Assembly (NCBI RefSeq): GCF_042697365.1
Contig: NZ_CP137605.1
Strand: one strand, 5' to 3'
Origin: Brucella pseudintermedia
Lineage (GTDB): Bacteria; Pseudomonadota; Alphaproteobacteria; Rhizobiales; Rhizobiaceae
DNA length: 64,000 nt
The position numbers were made by a program, and so were the translations under genes. The notes under the pieces were generated by a model, which did no database searches, was not told the DNA's origin, and was given only the letters and a program-made list of their open reading frames with translations. Positions 28,857 through 37,421 of this stretch are shown here, in pieces (the first letter of the stretch is position 1; every line of letters starts with the position of its first letter).

Positions 28857-30815
28857 TCATCCATGACTTGACGCCAAGGCGGCTTGGCTGTGGAGGTGTT
28901 TGAGTTTTGAAGCCGGCATAGGCTTGCCTATCAGATACCCCTGCACCTGATCACACCCCAGTCGTTTGAGGCATTCAAACTGCTCCTCGGTTTCAATGCC
29001 TTCCGCGATTGTTATCATTCTGAGGCTGCGCCCTACCCCGGTTACGAGTTCAACGATCGCAAGTGCGTCCGGGCGGGTCGTCACATCGCTAACGAAAGTA
29101 CGGTCGATCTTGATCTTGTCGAACGGAAACCCGCTCAGACTACCCAGCGAGGAATAGCCTGTTCCGAAGTCGTCCATCGCGATCTGGATATCCAGCGCCT
29201 TCAACTGACGCAGCGTGCTTAAGGTCTGCTCGTTTTTGTCCAGCAGAACCGACTCAGTAATCTCAAGTTCCAGCCGATCCGCACTAAGTCCGCTTCGATC
29301 CAGCGCATCAATAACGCTCTGAATGAGGTTCAGGCTTCGGAACTGAACGGAAGAGAGATTGACTGCGATCTTGAGGGGCTTGTTCCAATGGGCAGCTTCC
29401 AGGCAGGCTGTCTTGAGTACCCAGTCTCCGAGAGCATGAATAAAGCCTATCTTTTCAGCAACCGGTATGAATTCGGCCGGTGAGACCGAACCGCGGACCG
29501 GATGGGTCCAGCGAAGCAATGCCTCATAACCGCATATTTTCCGTGTCAACGTGCAGGCTTGCGGTTGATAGTAAACTTCCATTTCACCGTTCTCCAGTGC
29601 TTTCTGAAGATCGGCCTCGAATGCTTTCTTTTCCCGCAAGCGTGTCTGCATTTGGAATTCGAACACACTGGCGTGACCGGGTCCAAGCGCCTTTGCTTCA
29701 TAGAGCGCAAGGTCGGCATGTTTGAAAAGCTCTTCTGTATCGGGCTCGCCTTGAGAGATCGCAACGCCGACACAAGTTCCGATTTTTATTTCCAACTCGC
29801 CCACGTGATATGGCTGGCTGATGGCCGCCATCAGGCGACCTGCAAGTTCCAAGGCTTCATCTTCCCGCAATCCTGTGGACAGCAAGGCAAATTCGTCCCC
29901 ACCCAACCGGCACACCATATCGCCGCGTCCGCCAAGCTTGGTGAGCCGTCCAGCCACGGCCTGCAACAATGCGTCGCCCACATCGTGCCCCAGCGTATCG
30001 TTGACATCCTTGAAACCATCAAGATCCAAAAGAAAAATGACCGCCGACTGACCTCCAGCATGTGCGGCTTCCAGCCTTTTTTCAAGATCCTGGCGAAACA
30101 GAACACGATTGGGCAAACCGGTCAAAGCATCGTGATGTGCATCATGCTCAAGCCGAAAGTTCTGGGACTGGAGTTCACCGGTCGCCTGCCGAAGATCGCT
30201 TGTCAGGCGCTGCATGCTGCCATGCGCCCGATCCAGAAGTTTATTGTGGCGAAGCAGAAGAATAACCAGAACCACGCCGCAGATGATGAGGCCCCCCGCC
30301 AATCCGGTGTAGATGAGATGCAACTGACGCACTTCTGCCTGTGCGGCATCGATAAGCCCTACGTCATACTCGACGGCCGTTGACGCGAGCGCTGTCATTG
30401 GTCCGTCAAGCATATTCATTGCTTGCAGGATTGTTTTGATACGGTCTACATCCAACTTGTCCAGCTGGTTATCAAGCGTCTGCAGAACATCGCTCAGTTT
30501 CAAAAACAGATCCCGGTGCTGCGGGTCGTCCTGAATCAAAGATCGCAGATTGCCCTGCTGCAGCAATTCCAGCCGACCGAGCATGATATCAAGACGAAGC
30601 CGTAATTCGTCGCGGCTTTCTTCGTTCATGGTCAGGCCATATCCAGCCAGAACATGCTCGAGCCGCATATATTCGGACACCGTCTGCCCGACGGCCCAGG
30701 AGTCGTTATAGCGGGAGAATTTCTGAAGCGCTGTCTGTCGTTCGGCAATGACATAGGCGATATACGCCGTCGCCACCACGAAACAACAGATAATAACGCC
30801 TAGAATTCGTCTCAC
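28857..30815 (-). CDS. Membrane-bound GGDEF-EAL protein (c-di-GMP synthesis/breakdown)
   Basis: 652 residues. N-terminal membrane helix (ILGVIICCFVVATAYIAYVI), a periplasmic helical sensor region (about 25-165), a second helix (LIYTGLAGGLIICGVVLVILLL), a coiled-coil linker, then GGDEF and EAL domains. The cyclase site is complete (CRLGGDEFALL). EAL residues are also conserved: YEALLRW, VNLSSVQF, LEITESVLL, MDDFGTGYSSLG, FDKIKIDRTFV, EGIETEEQ. Either activity is possible, so the sensor may choose between them. A GTG start follows AGAGG. It begins 8 bases after the secreted molybdopterin-like protein gene, so the two form an operon. Confidence 0.93.
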   Translation of the reverse strand: MRRILGVIICCFVVATAYIAYVIAERQTALQKFSRYNDSWAVGQTVSEYMRLEHVLAGYGLTMNEESRDELRLRLDIMLGRLELLQQGNLRSLIQDDPQHRDLFLKLSDVLQTLDNQLDKLDVDRIKTILQAMNMLDGPMTALASTAVEYDVGLIDAAQAEVRQLHLIYTGLAGGLIICGVVLVILLLRHNKLLDRAHGSMQRLTSDLRQATGELQSQNFRLEHDAHHDALTGLPNRVLFRQDLEKRLEAAHAGGQSAVIFLLDLDGFKDVNDTLGHDVGDALLQAVAGRLTKLGGRGDMVCRLGGDEFALLSTGLREDEALELAGRLMAAISQPYHVGELEIKIGTCVGVAISQGEPDTEELFKHADLALYEAKALGPGHASVFEFQMQTRLREKKAFEADLQKALENGEMEVYYQPQACTLTRKICGYEALLRWTHPVRGSVSPAEFIPVAEKIGFIHALGDWVLKTACLEAAHWNKPLKIAVNLSSVQFRSLNLIQSVIDALDRSGLSADRLELEITESVLLDKNEQTLSTLRQLKALDIQIAMDDFGTGYSSLGSLSGFPFDKIKIDRTFVSDVTTRPDALAIVELVTGVGRSLRMITIAEGIETEEQFECLKRLGCDQVQGYLIGKPMPASKLKHLHSQAALASSHG

Positions 30816-30823
30816 GCTTGCCT

Positions 30824-31330
30824 CTATTCAACTATTAGCTTGGCGACCTGCCAGGCAGAGCGTGTGTAATAGGTCTGAGTTTGGAGTTGTGGGTCGCTGT
30901 CATAAGGGTAAATTATAAACAATGGTCCTTTGTCGCGAACCGGCATGTAATTGCCATCCCGCTTCATGGCAAGAATAACATTGAATCTTTTGAAGTCCTC
31001 CAAAGGCAACGAGCTGACATAATCGTTCAAGGCAACAGCAGTCACCTTCGTTCCCTTCGCGCCGACAAGCGACATAAGCTTGTCCATCGAAACGCCTTCA
31101 AAACGTACGCGACCATCATACCAGGGATTTGTCGTTTCCACGGTCACCAATCCGATTGCTTCCAGCATGTCCCGGTCAAATTGAGCCGTATCGCCAACAT
31201 TCGTATTCGAGATGTTGCCGGATATGACAAGAATCGGTTTGCCCGCCGGCTTCGCCAGCGGTTCAGCGATTGCCCCTGATAACCACGCAAGGGGCAGGGC
31301 GAGACAGAAAAGGAATCGGATGAGTTTCAT
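30824..31330 (-). CDS. Secreted protein with molybdopterin-oxidoreductase-like (SUOX) fold
   Basis: 168 residues with a signal peptide (MKLIRFLFCLALPLAWLSGAIAEP). The rest resembles the sulfite-oxidase cofactor fold in outline: KPILVISGNISNTN, WYDGRVRFEGVSMDKLMSLVGAKGT, VTAVALNDYVSSLPLEDFKRFNVILAMKRDGNYMP, KGPLFIIYPYDSDP. The cofactor-ligating cysteine is not seen, so it may be a ligand-binding relative rather than an enzyme. The ATG at 31330 follows GGAG. Coupled upstream of the GGDEF-EAL gene, it could be a periplasmic sensor partner; similar pairs occur in other Proteobacteria (recalled). The 302 bases upstream (31331-31632) show no gene. Confidence 0.7.
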   Translation of the reverse strand: MKLIRFLFCLALPLAWLSGAIAEPLAKPAGKPILVISGNISNTNVGDTAQFDRDMLEAIGLVTVETTNPWYDGRVRFEGVSMDKLMSLVGAKGTKVTAVALNDYVSSLPLEDFKRFNVILAMKRDGNYMPVRDKGPLFIIYPYDSDPQLQTQTYYTRSAWQVAKLIVE

Positions 31331-31632
31331 TGCATTCTCCATAATAAACTAAACCATTAAATAGAATTGCCTAAATCAACGTGAAGATCGCACGAGTTTT
31401 GTACATTTTCATCGTTTTCTGCAATAAATTGAAATATCAAAGCGCCACTGATGCAATGTAACTTCAAATCGCCACAATTGGCGAACCCCTCAAATATTAG
31501 ATAGGCTTTATATAAAAGTTGCCTTGAAATATGCCATGCCGAATAATCAGTTGAGGCGCTGGTGTCCGCCCTAAACAAACAGGGCATCGCAATAACGTTG
31601 CCCTGCAGGAAATAGCAGGCAGGATCATTGAT

Positions 31633-32748
31633 TCAGCCTGCAAGTTTTCCCCCTGTCATCGGCTTCGTCACGCCCGTTGTGCTGGGAAAGCTGATCGGGA
31701 GGCCGCGCAGAACACGGGCCGCCAGATAAGCAAAACACTCCGCTTCCACGGCATCGCCGCGCCAGCCAAGCGTTTCCACGGGCACTAGTTCCACTTTCGC
31801 ACGCTCCACCAGCATCCGCATCATTGTCGGGTTGCGGCGCCCGCCGCCGCTGACTGCAAGCCGCTTGGGGCGACGCGGGAGAATATCCAGGGCCTTGCCT
31901 ACTGCCGAAGTCGTGAACGCGGTTAGCGTCGCCGCACCGTCTTCGTCATTCAGGCCATCGGCCATCGCGTCCGTAAAATCGAACCGATCCAGAGATTTCG
32001 GATATGGCGCGGTCAGATAGGGGTGCTTGAGCAATTCTTCGAGACGTGCTTCGTCTACCCTGCCCTTTGCTGCCAATACCCCGTCGCGATCCATTTCCCC
32101 CAACCCACGCGCCTTCATGAAATCGTTGATAGGCGCATTGGCTGGCCCCGTGTCGAATGCAACAAGCATATCCCCGCCATCCCACCAGGTGATGTTACCC
32201 ACCCCACCGAGGTTGAGTATCGCCGTATTGCCGCTCGGATCGACACTGCGCAACAAGGCAGCATGATATATGGCGGCGAGCGGAGCCCCCTGTCCGCCAG
32301 CGCGCACATCTGCTGTGCGGAAGTCGTAGGCGACCTTGGTCCCCAGCAATTCGCTCATCAGCCTTCCGTCACCGAGTTGCCTCGTGTCTCCAGCTCGCCC
32401 AGCTTGCGGCGCCCGATGCAAAACAGTTTGTCCATGGAAGCCGACGACGCCGATATCAGCCATCGAAAGCCCGCTTTCCTCCACCAGTTCGCGCACAGCA
32501 GCAGACTGTGCGCGCGTCAGCGCTTCTTCCGCCTCGACAAAAACAGCGGGTTCGGATCCTCCGAAATTCCAGACGCGCGCTTCGGCCTGCGCCTGTTCCA
32601 GCAGATCGCGAATCCAGCGCGGATAAGGCTTCAGCGCATAAACTCCGAATTCGGTTACGGTTTCGCCGTCCGTTTTCAACAAAGCAACATCGATGTTTCC
32701 ATCAAGAACGGTACCAGTCATTAGGCCGACGGCCCATATTGGCTGCAT
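31633..32748 (-). CDS. anmK: Anhydro-N-acetylmuramic acid kinase
   Basis: 371 residues, ASKHA-fold kinase that hydrolyses the 1,6-anhydro bond and phosphorylates anhydroMurNAc to MurNAc-6-phosphate, the substrate of MurQ. Seen: GLMTGTVLDGNIDVALL (usual GLMSGTSLDG), VVGFHGQTVLHRAPQAG, NLGGVGNITWW, VAFDTGPANAPINDFM, and LAVSGGGRRNPTMM. Length is typical. AGGAG precedes the ATG. It is the last gene of a seven-gene operon beginning with murQ, 9 bases after the serine hydrolase gene. Cytoplasmic. Confidence 0.95.
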   Translation of the reverse strand: MQPIWAVGLMTGTVLDGNIDVALLKTDGETVTEFGVYALKPYPRWIRDLLEQAQAEARVWNFGGSEPAVFVEAEEALTRAQSAAVRELVEESGLSMADIGVVGFHGQTVLHRAPQAGRAGDTRQLGDGRLMSELLGTKVAYDFRTADVRAGGQGAPLAAIYHAALLRSVDPSGNTAILNLGGVGNITWWDGGDMLVAFDTGPANAPINDFMKARGLGEMDRDGVLAAKGRVDEARLEELLKHPYLTAPYPKSLDRFDFTDAMADGLNDEDGAATLTAFTTSAVGKALDILPRRPKRLAVSGGGRRNPTMMRMLVERAKVELVPVETLGWRGDAVEAECFAYLAARVLRGLPISFPSTTGVTKPMTGGKLAG

Positions 32749-32757
32749 AGACGTCTC

Positions 32758-33792
32758 CTATAATGATGAGATTGCATCGCCAACGCCCTGACGCAGCGCC
32801 AGGATACCGCTGTCGAAATGGCGGGTTGGATGAATGCGGTTGGTAAGCAAGGTCCATGCCCGGCCCGCTTCAAAATCGATCCACAAGCCAGTTCCAGTAA
32901 AACCGGTATGACCGATCGTGTCCTTCGAATTGAAGCTTCCGCCCGACCAGCCATCATAAGGCCGTTCCCAGCCATGTGTGCGGGTGGCGGACAAGGGCTG
33001 ACGCATATGCGCGATCACGTTTCGCGATGCCCCGCTGCCATCGAGCAGGCCAAGCGCGAAATCAAGTATGGACGCAGCCGTACCGAACAGCCCCGCATGG
33101 GCGGCCCCTTGCAACGCCGAACAGTTATCGTCATGTACCTCGCCGCAAAGTACGCGGTTGCGCCATGTGCAATTTTCCGTGGCGGCGCTCTTTTCCGGCT
33201 CTGCCGAAAAGGCGAAGCCCTCGCCCGGGTCCAACTCGCGAATGGACTTGCCGTAAAATCTTTCCAGCGCAAAGCCAAGCAAGATGAAATTGATGTCTGA
33301 ATAAACCGGTTCGCCTTTGCGCCATTCGCGCTGCAGAACGAATGCGCGCAACAGTTCCGGATCGCGCCCGTAGGTGTATATCGGCTCTACTGATGGAAAG
33401 GGCGTCTGGTGTCCAAGGCATTCACGGAACGTGACCCTGCGTTCCCAGGCGTCATTATCATACTGCCGAAGGTCGGGAAGCAGGGTGACCAACGGCGCAT
33501 CGAGATCAATGACGCCTTTCTCAGCGAGCGCAAGGATGCGAGGCGTCGTGAAAATGACTTTTGTCAGCGACGCAAGATCGAACCAGGTATCGATTGTCAT
33601 TGCTCGTCTGGCCGGTACAATCTGCGCATAGCCAGTCGCCCTGACAGCCCGGTTGCCGGAAAGATCGACCATTCCTAGCACACCGCCAGGAATGCGGCCC
33701 GCGTCGCACGCGCCTTTCATTAAAGCGAACGCCCTTTCAAAGCGGGCCGTAAAGGCGGTATCGACGGAGCCGAAAATGTCTGTTTCAGTCAT
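32758..33792 (-). CDS. Class C beta-lactamase-fold serine hydrolase
   Basis: 344 residues, family of AmpC/AmpH/EstB. The catalytic SxxK is at S75-L-T-K78 in WFDLASLTKVIFT, the Tyr of YxN appears in PVYSDINFILLG, and an HTG-type third motif in DTIGHTGFTGTG. There is no convincing signal peptide, so it is probably cytoplasmic. Its place between a muropeptide-type ABC importer and anmK suggests a peptidase or amidase acting on cell-wall peptides or peptide esters; this is inference. Start at 33792 follows GAGG and the upstream TGA at 33798. Confidence 0.88.
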   Translation of the reverse strand: MTETDIFGSVDTAFTARFERAFALMKGACDAGRIPGGVLGMVDLSGNRAVRATGYAQIVPARRAMTIDTWFDLASLTKVIFTTPRILALAEKGVIDLDAPLVTLLPDLRQYDNDAWERRVTFRECLGHQTPFPSVEPIYTYGRDPELLRAFVLQREWRKGEPVYSDINFILLGFALERFYGKSIRELDPGEGFAFSAEPEKSAATENCTWRNRVLCGEVHDDNCSALQGAAHAGLFGTAASILDFALGLLDGSGASRNVIAHMRQPLSATRTHGWERPYDGWSGGSFNSKDTIGHTGFTGTGLWIDFEAGRAWTLLTNRIHPTRHFDSGILALRQGVGDAISSL

Positions 33793-33797
33793 GATAA

Positions 33798-35546
33798 TTA
33801 TGCCTCGGTCCGAGCCCTGTGATCGCGGCCATATGTTTGCCATTGTGCGGGAGCCGGCTCATAGCCCAGCGGACGCACGAGCGAGGGCACCTGACGTGTG
33901 TCGAGGGCGAAATTTTCATTGCGTCGATCAATACTGGGGACGGCAGAAATCAGCCGCTTCGTATAGGAGTGCTTCGGCGCGGACAAAATCGACGCTGCGT
34001 CACCGATTTCCACGATTTGCCCTGCATAGACGACCGCTATGCGATGCGCGATACGCTCTACCACTGCCATGTCATGCGACACGAACAAATAAGCCAGGCC
34101 ACGTTCTTTCTGGAGGTCAATCAGCAATTCCAGAACTTTGGCCTGCACGGAAACATCGAGGGCTGAAACGGCCTCGTCCAGCACCACCACTGAAGGATTG
34201 AGTATCAAAGCCCGAGCGATACAGAGCCGCTGGCGTTGCCCGCCCGAGAACTCATGCGGGTAGCGTTCCAGGCTGTTGGCGGGCAGACCAACACGGTCAA
34301 GCAATTGTAGCATCTTCTGCCGCGTTTCCGGCCCAGCGCGCCCGCCAGCCGCAATAACCGGCTCGGCAAGAATACTGTCTATGCGCAGACGCAGATTGAG
34401 AGATGCATACGGGTTTTGGAAGACCATCTGCACCAAAGGTGTGTTCCGGGCATCGCTGGTGCCTGTTATACCGATTTCTAACTTCCCGCGTGCAGCGCTG
34501 ACAAGCCCGAGAATGGCTCGCGCCGTTGTCGATTTTCCCGATCCGCTCTCCCCGACGATCGCCAGCGTTTCGCCCGGAGCGAGATCGAAATCGATGCTTT
34601 CCACGGCATGGACGGCCCCGACCTTGCGGCCGAAAACGCCGCCTTTGACGGGAAACCGGACCGTCAATCCTTCGACCGACAGGATCGGATTCGTGCCAGC
34701 TACAGCGGTGCGCACGGTATCGGTTCGCACTGCTTTTCCGCTTTCAAAATGCGGTACGGCCTTCAGGAGATGTTGTGTGTAGGGATGCTGAGGGTGGTCG
34801 AGAACGGCGCTCAGCTGTCCCTGTTCCACCGCCTTGCCATGCTGCATCACCATGATCTTGTCGGCCATTCCCGCGACCAGACCAATGTCATGCGTGATGA
34901 AGATCATCGCCATGCCGGTTTCGCGTTTCAACTCTGCGAGCAGCGCCATGATCTGCGCTTGTACTGTGACGTCAAGTGCAGTGGTTGGCTCGTCGGCGAT
35001 CATGAGACGCGGATTGCAGGCAAGTGCCGTTGCAATCATCACACGCTGCAACATGCCGCCGGAAAGCTGGTTCGGACAGTATTTGAGCCGTCGCGCGGCA
35101 TCTGGGATACGTACACGATCAAGCGCGTCCTTGGCAGCAGACGCAGCCTGTTTTCCTGTAAGACCGCGATGAAGGCGGAACGATTCCTCAATCTGTGTAC
35201 CAATCGTCAGCACAGGATTGAGCGATGTCATCGGTTCCTGAAAGATCATCCCGATTTCCGCACCGCGGATTTTCGTCAGTTCTACTTCGTTCGCTGTTAC
35301 AAGATCGATTGCACTGCCATTTGTGCGATTGAGCTTGATCGCACCACCAATAATGCGCCCGCCGCCAAAATCCACGAGACGATTGATCGACAAGGCCGTT
35401 ACAGATTTGCCGGAACCGCTCTCTCCGACAATCGCCAGCGTTTCCCCCACGGCGAGATCGAAACTCACACCGCGCACGATTTCGTTGGCTTCGGGTTTGC
35501 GACCGAATCCCACGCGAAGGTCTGAAACAGAAAGAAGCTTGTTCAC
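33798..35546 (-). CDS. Fused double ATP-binding subunit of an oligopeptide/muropeptide ABC importer (DppD-DppF type)
   Basis: 582 residues with two complete ABC ATPase domains in tandem. The first has Walker A GESGSGKS, signature NQLSGGMLQR and Walker B RLMIADEPTTALD. The second has Walker A GESGSGKSTTAR, signature HEFSGGQRQR and Walker B VVVLDEAVSALD. Each carries the oligopeptide C-terminal extension (HPQHPYTQHLL, APKHSYTKRLISAVP). It powers import through the two permeases upstream. The GTG start at 35546 overlaps the permease stop (GTGA) with GGAGG ahead. Fused DppDF proteins are common in Rhizobiales (GsiA/YejF type). Confidence 0.95.
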   Translation of the reverse strand: MNKLLSVSDLRVGFGRKPEANEIVRGVSFDLAVGETLAIVGESGSGKSVTALSINRLVDFGGGRIIGGAIKLNRTNGSAIDLVTANEVELTKIRGAEIGMIFQEPMTSLNPVLTIGTQIEESFRLHRGLTGKQAASAAKDALDRVRIPDAARRLKYCPNQLSGGMLQRVMIATALACNPRLMIADEPTTALDVTVQAQIMALLAELKRETGMAMIFITHDIGLVAGMADKIMVMQHGKAVEQGQLSAVLDHPQHPYTQHLLKAVPHFESGKAVRTDTVRTAVAGTNPILSVEGLTVRFPVKGGVFGRKVGAVHAVESIDFDLAPGETLAIVGESGSGKSTTARAILGLVSAARGKLEIGITGTSDARNTPLVQMVFQNPYASLNLRLRIDSILAEPVIAAGGRAGPETRQKMLQLLDRVGLPANSLERYPHEFSGGQRQRLCIARALILNPSVVVLDEAVSALDVSVQAKVLELLIDLQKERGLAYLFVSHDMAVVERIAHRIAVVYAGQIVEIGDAASILSAPKHSYTKRLISAVPSIDRRNENFALDTRQVPSLVRPLGYEPAPAQWQTYGRDHRARTEA

Positions 35547-36382
35547 GCCGCGACCCTCCGCATCCTCGGATCGAGAATATCGCGCAGGGCATCGCCCAAA
35601 AGGTTGAAGCCAAGAATACCGATCATGATCGCCAGTCCCGGAAATGCCAACAGCCATGGCGCGGTTTCCATGAGATTGCGCGCATCGGCCAGCATGAGCC
35701 CAAGCGACGAAGCAGGTGGCTGCGTGCCGAGACCGAGGAAGCTCAGTCCTGCCTCAGTCAATAGCGACCAGGCAAGCGCCAGGGTGATCTGGACCGTTAG
35801 TGGTGCGACCAGATTAAGCAACAGGTGGCGTGAAAGGATGTAACGATTGCTGCTGTGGAATGTCCGCGCCGCGTCGACAAATTCACGTGTTTTGATCGAC
35901 AAGGCCGGGCCACGGACCACTCGCGTGAAAATCGGGGTGTAGACGATGGCAATGGCGGCAATGCTTGTTCCGGTTCCCGGTCCGGCAACGGCAATGATAA
36001 GAAGCGCAAGCAAGATAGCAGGAAAGGCCAGAAGCACGTCCATGACGCGCATGACGGCACCGTCCCACCAGCGTCCGAACCATGCCGCAGTCAATCCCAG
36101 AACGGTCCCCGCGAAGGCAGCAACTCCGACCGCGGAAAAGCCCACCACGAAGGACTGCGCAATGCCTGCCATCAGGCGGCTCATGACGTCACGTCCGAAC
36201 AGATCAGTTCCCATCCAGTGGGCAGCACTTGGTGGGCGCAGCCTGTCTATCCGATACTGCATCAGCGGGTCATGCGGCGTGAAACCGAAATAGCCGAGAC
36301 AGGCCATAATCAGATAAGCCAGAACGATACACCCGCCGATACGGCCGCTGGGATGAGCAAAAACGGAGCGCAATATCTGCAT
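35543..36382 (-). CDS. DppC-type ABC permease
   Basis: 279 residues, six hydrophobic segments. N-terminal OppC domain (SGRIGGCIVLAYLIMACLGYF), HWMGTDLFGRDVMSRLMAGIAQSF (family signature), EAA-like loop FVDAARTFHSSNRYILSRHLLLN, and LLTEAGLSFLGLGTQPPASSLGLMLADAR. It overlaps both neighbours by one and four bases (ATGA and GTGA), so translation of the importer genes is coupled. Forms the membrane channel with the DppB-type partner. Confidence 0.95.
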   Translation of the reverse strand: MQILRSVFAHPSGRIGGCIVLAYLIMACLGYFGFTPHDPLMQYRIDRLRPPSAAHWMGTDLFGRDVMSRLMAGIAQSFVVGFSAVGVAAFAGTVLGLTAAWFGRWWDGAVMRVMDVLLAFPAILLALLIIAVAGPGTGTSIAAIAIVYTPIFTRVVRGPALSIKTREFVDAARTFHSSNRYILSRHLLLNLVAPLTVQITLALAWSLLTEAGLSFLGLGTQPPASSLGLMLADARNLMETAPWLLAFPGLAIMIGILGFNLLGDALRDILDPRMRRVAA

Positions 36383-37341
36383 CAGTTTTCCCCCAGACGA
36401 ATGCGCGGATCGAGCGCGACGTAAAGAAGGTCAACAAGCAGATTGACGATCATGAAATTGAAGGCAATGAAAAGAATGCTGCCTTGCACCAAGGCATAAT
36501 CACGCTGCAGAATGGCGTCGAGCACCATGCGTCCGAGCCCCGGCAGAGCATATATCTGCTCGACCAGTACAGCGCCTCCCAGAAGATAACCGAATTCCAC
36601 TCCGCTCAGCGTCACGACCGGAATCAGCGTATTCGGCAAGGCATGGCGCCAAACGACAGAACGAGCCGAAGCCCCCTTGCTGCGCGCTGTGCGAACGTAA
36701 TCATCACTGAGAACATCCAACATGGCCGAACGCGATATGCGTGTGACCGATGCGGCGAATGCAAAGCCGAGCGTTATGGCGGGCAAAATCATCTGCAGGA
36801 AATTCTGCCACGGGTCGACCCAGAAAGGTGTAAATTCGCCCATTGCCGGCAAAACCCCAAACCCCGCCGACAATATATATATGAAGAGGAGGCCGAGAAC
36901 GAAGCTCGGGGTCGACTGGCCGACCATTGCGAAGATGCGCACCGCCAGATCGGACATTTTTTCGCTGCGCGTTGCCGCATAAACTCCGGCAGGTAGGCCA
37001 ACCAGCAATGCGATAATCATCGACATCAATGCCAGTTGCAGCGTCAGCGGAAAGCGCTCCAGTATGACTGTTAGTACCGGCTTTCCGAATGTGACCGATA
37101 TCCCAAGATTACCTTGCAAGACGTCACCCAGCCAGCGCCAGTACTGCGTGATCCAGCTTTGATCGATACCGAAATATTGCGCCAGCGACTGCCGCTGTTC
37201 CGGGGTCAGCAACCCAGCCTCGGTTCCAAGCATGGCAGTGATGGAATCTCCTGGCACCAAACGGATCGCAACGAAAACAAGGATCGACACCCCCAGCATT
37301 ACCAGAGGAAATGTCAGCAGCCGACGCGTCAGATAATTCAT
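36382..37341 (-). CDS. DppB-type ABC permease
   Basis: 319 residues: YLTRRLLTFPLVMLGVSILVFVAIRLVPGDSI at the N-terminus, FGKPVLTVILERFPLTLQLALMS, EAA loop DDYVRTARSKGASARSVVWRHALPNTLIPVVTLSG, LLGGAVLVEQIYALPGLGRMVLDAILQRDY (signature), and VNLLVDLLYVALDPRIRL at the end. Typical length. It overlaps the DppC-type gene by one base. The 80 bases between it and the binding-protein gene hold no gene. Confidence 0.95.
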   Translation of the reverse strand: MNYLTRRLLTFPLVMLGVSILVFVAIRLVPGDSITAMLGTEAGLLTPEQRQSLAQYFGIDQSWITQYWRWLGDVLQGNLGISVTFGKPVLTVILERFPLTLQLALMSMIIALLVGLPAGVYAATRSEKMSDLAVRIFAMVGQSTPSFVLGLLFIYILSAGFGVLPAMGEFTPFWVDPWQNFLQMILPAITLGFAFAASVTRISRSAMLDVLSDDYVRTARSKGASARSVVWRHALPNTLIPVVTLSGVEFGYLLGGAVLVEQIYALPGLGRMVLDAILQRDYALVQGSILFIAFNFMIVNLLVDLLYVALDPRIRLGEN

Positions 37342-37421
37342 GTCAGGTTACTCACGGCCTGCCGTTCCGCAAGGCACTTGGAAGCCACGCCATAAAGGAT
37401 GACGTGGCGGATTTCGCAACG

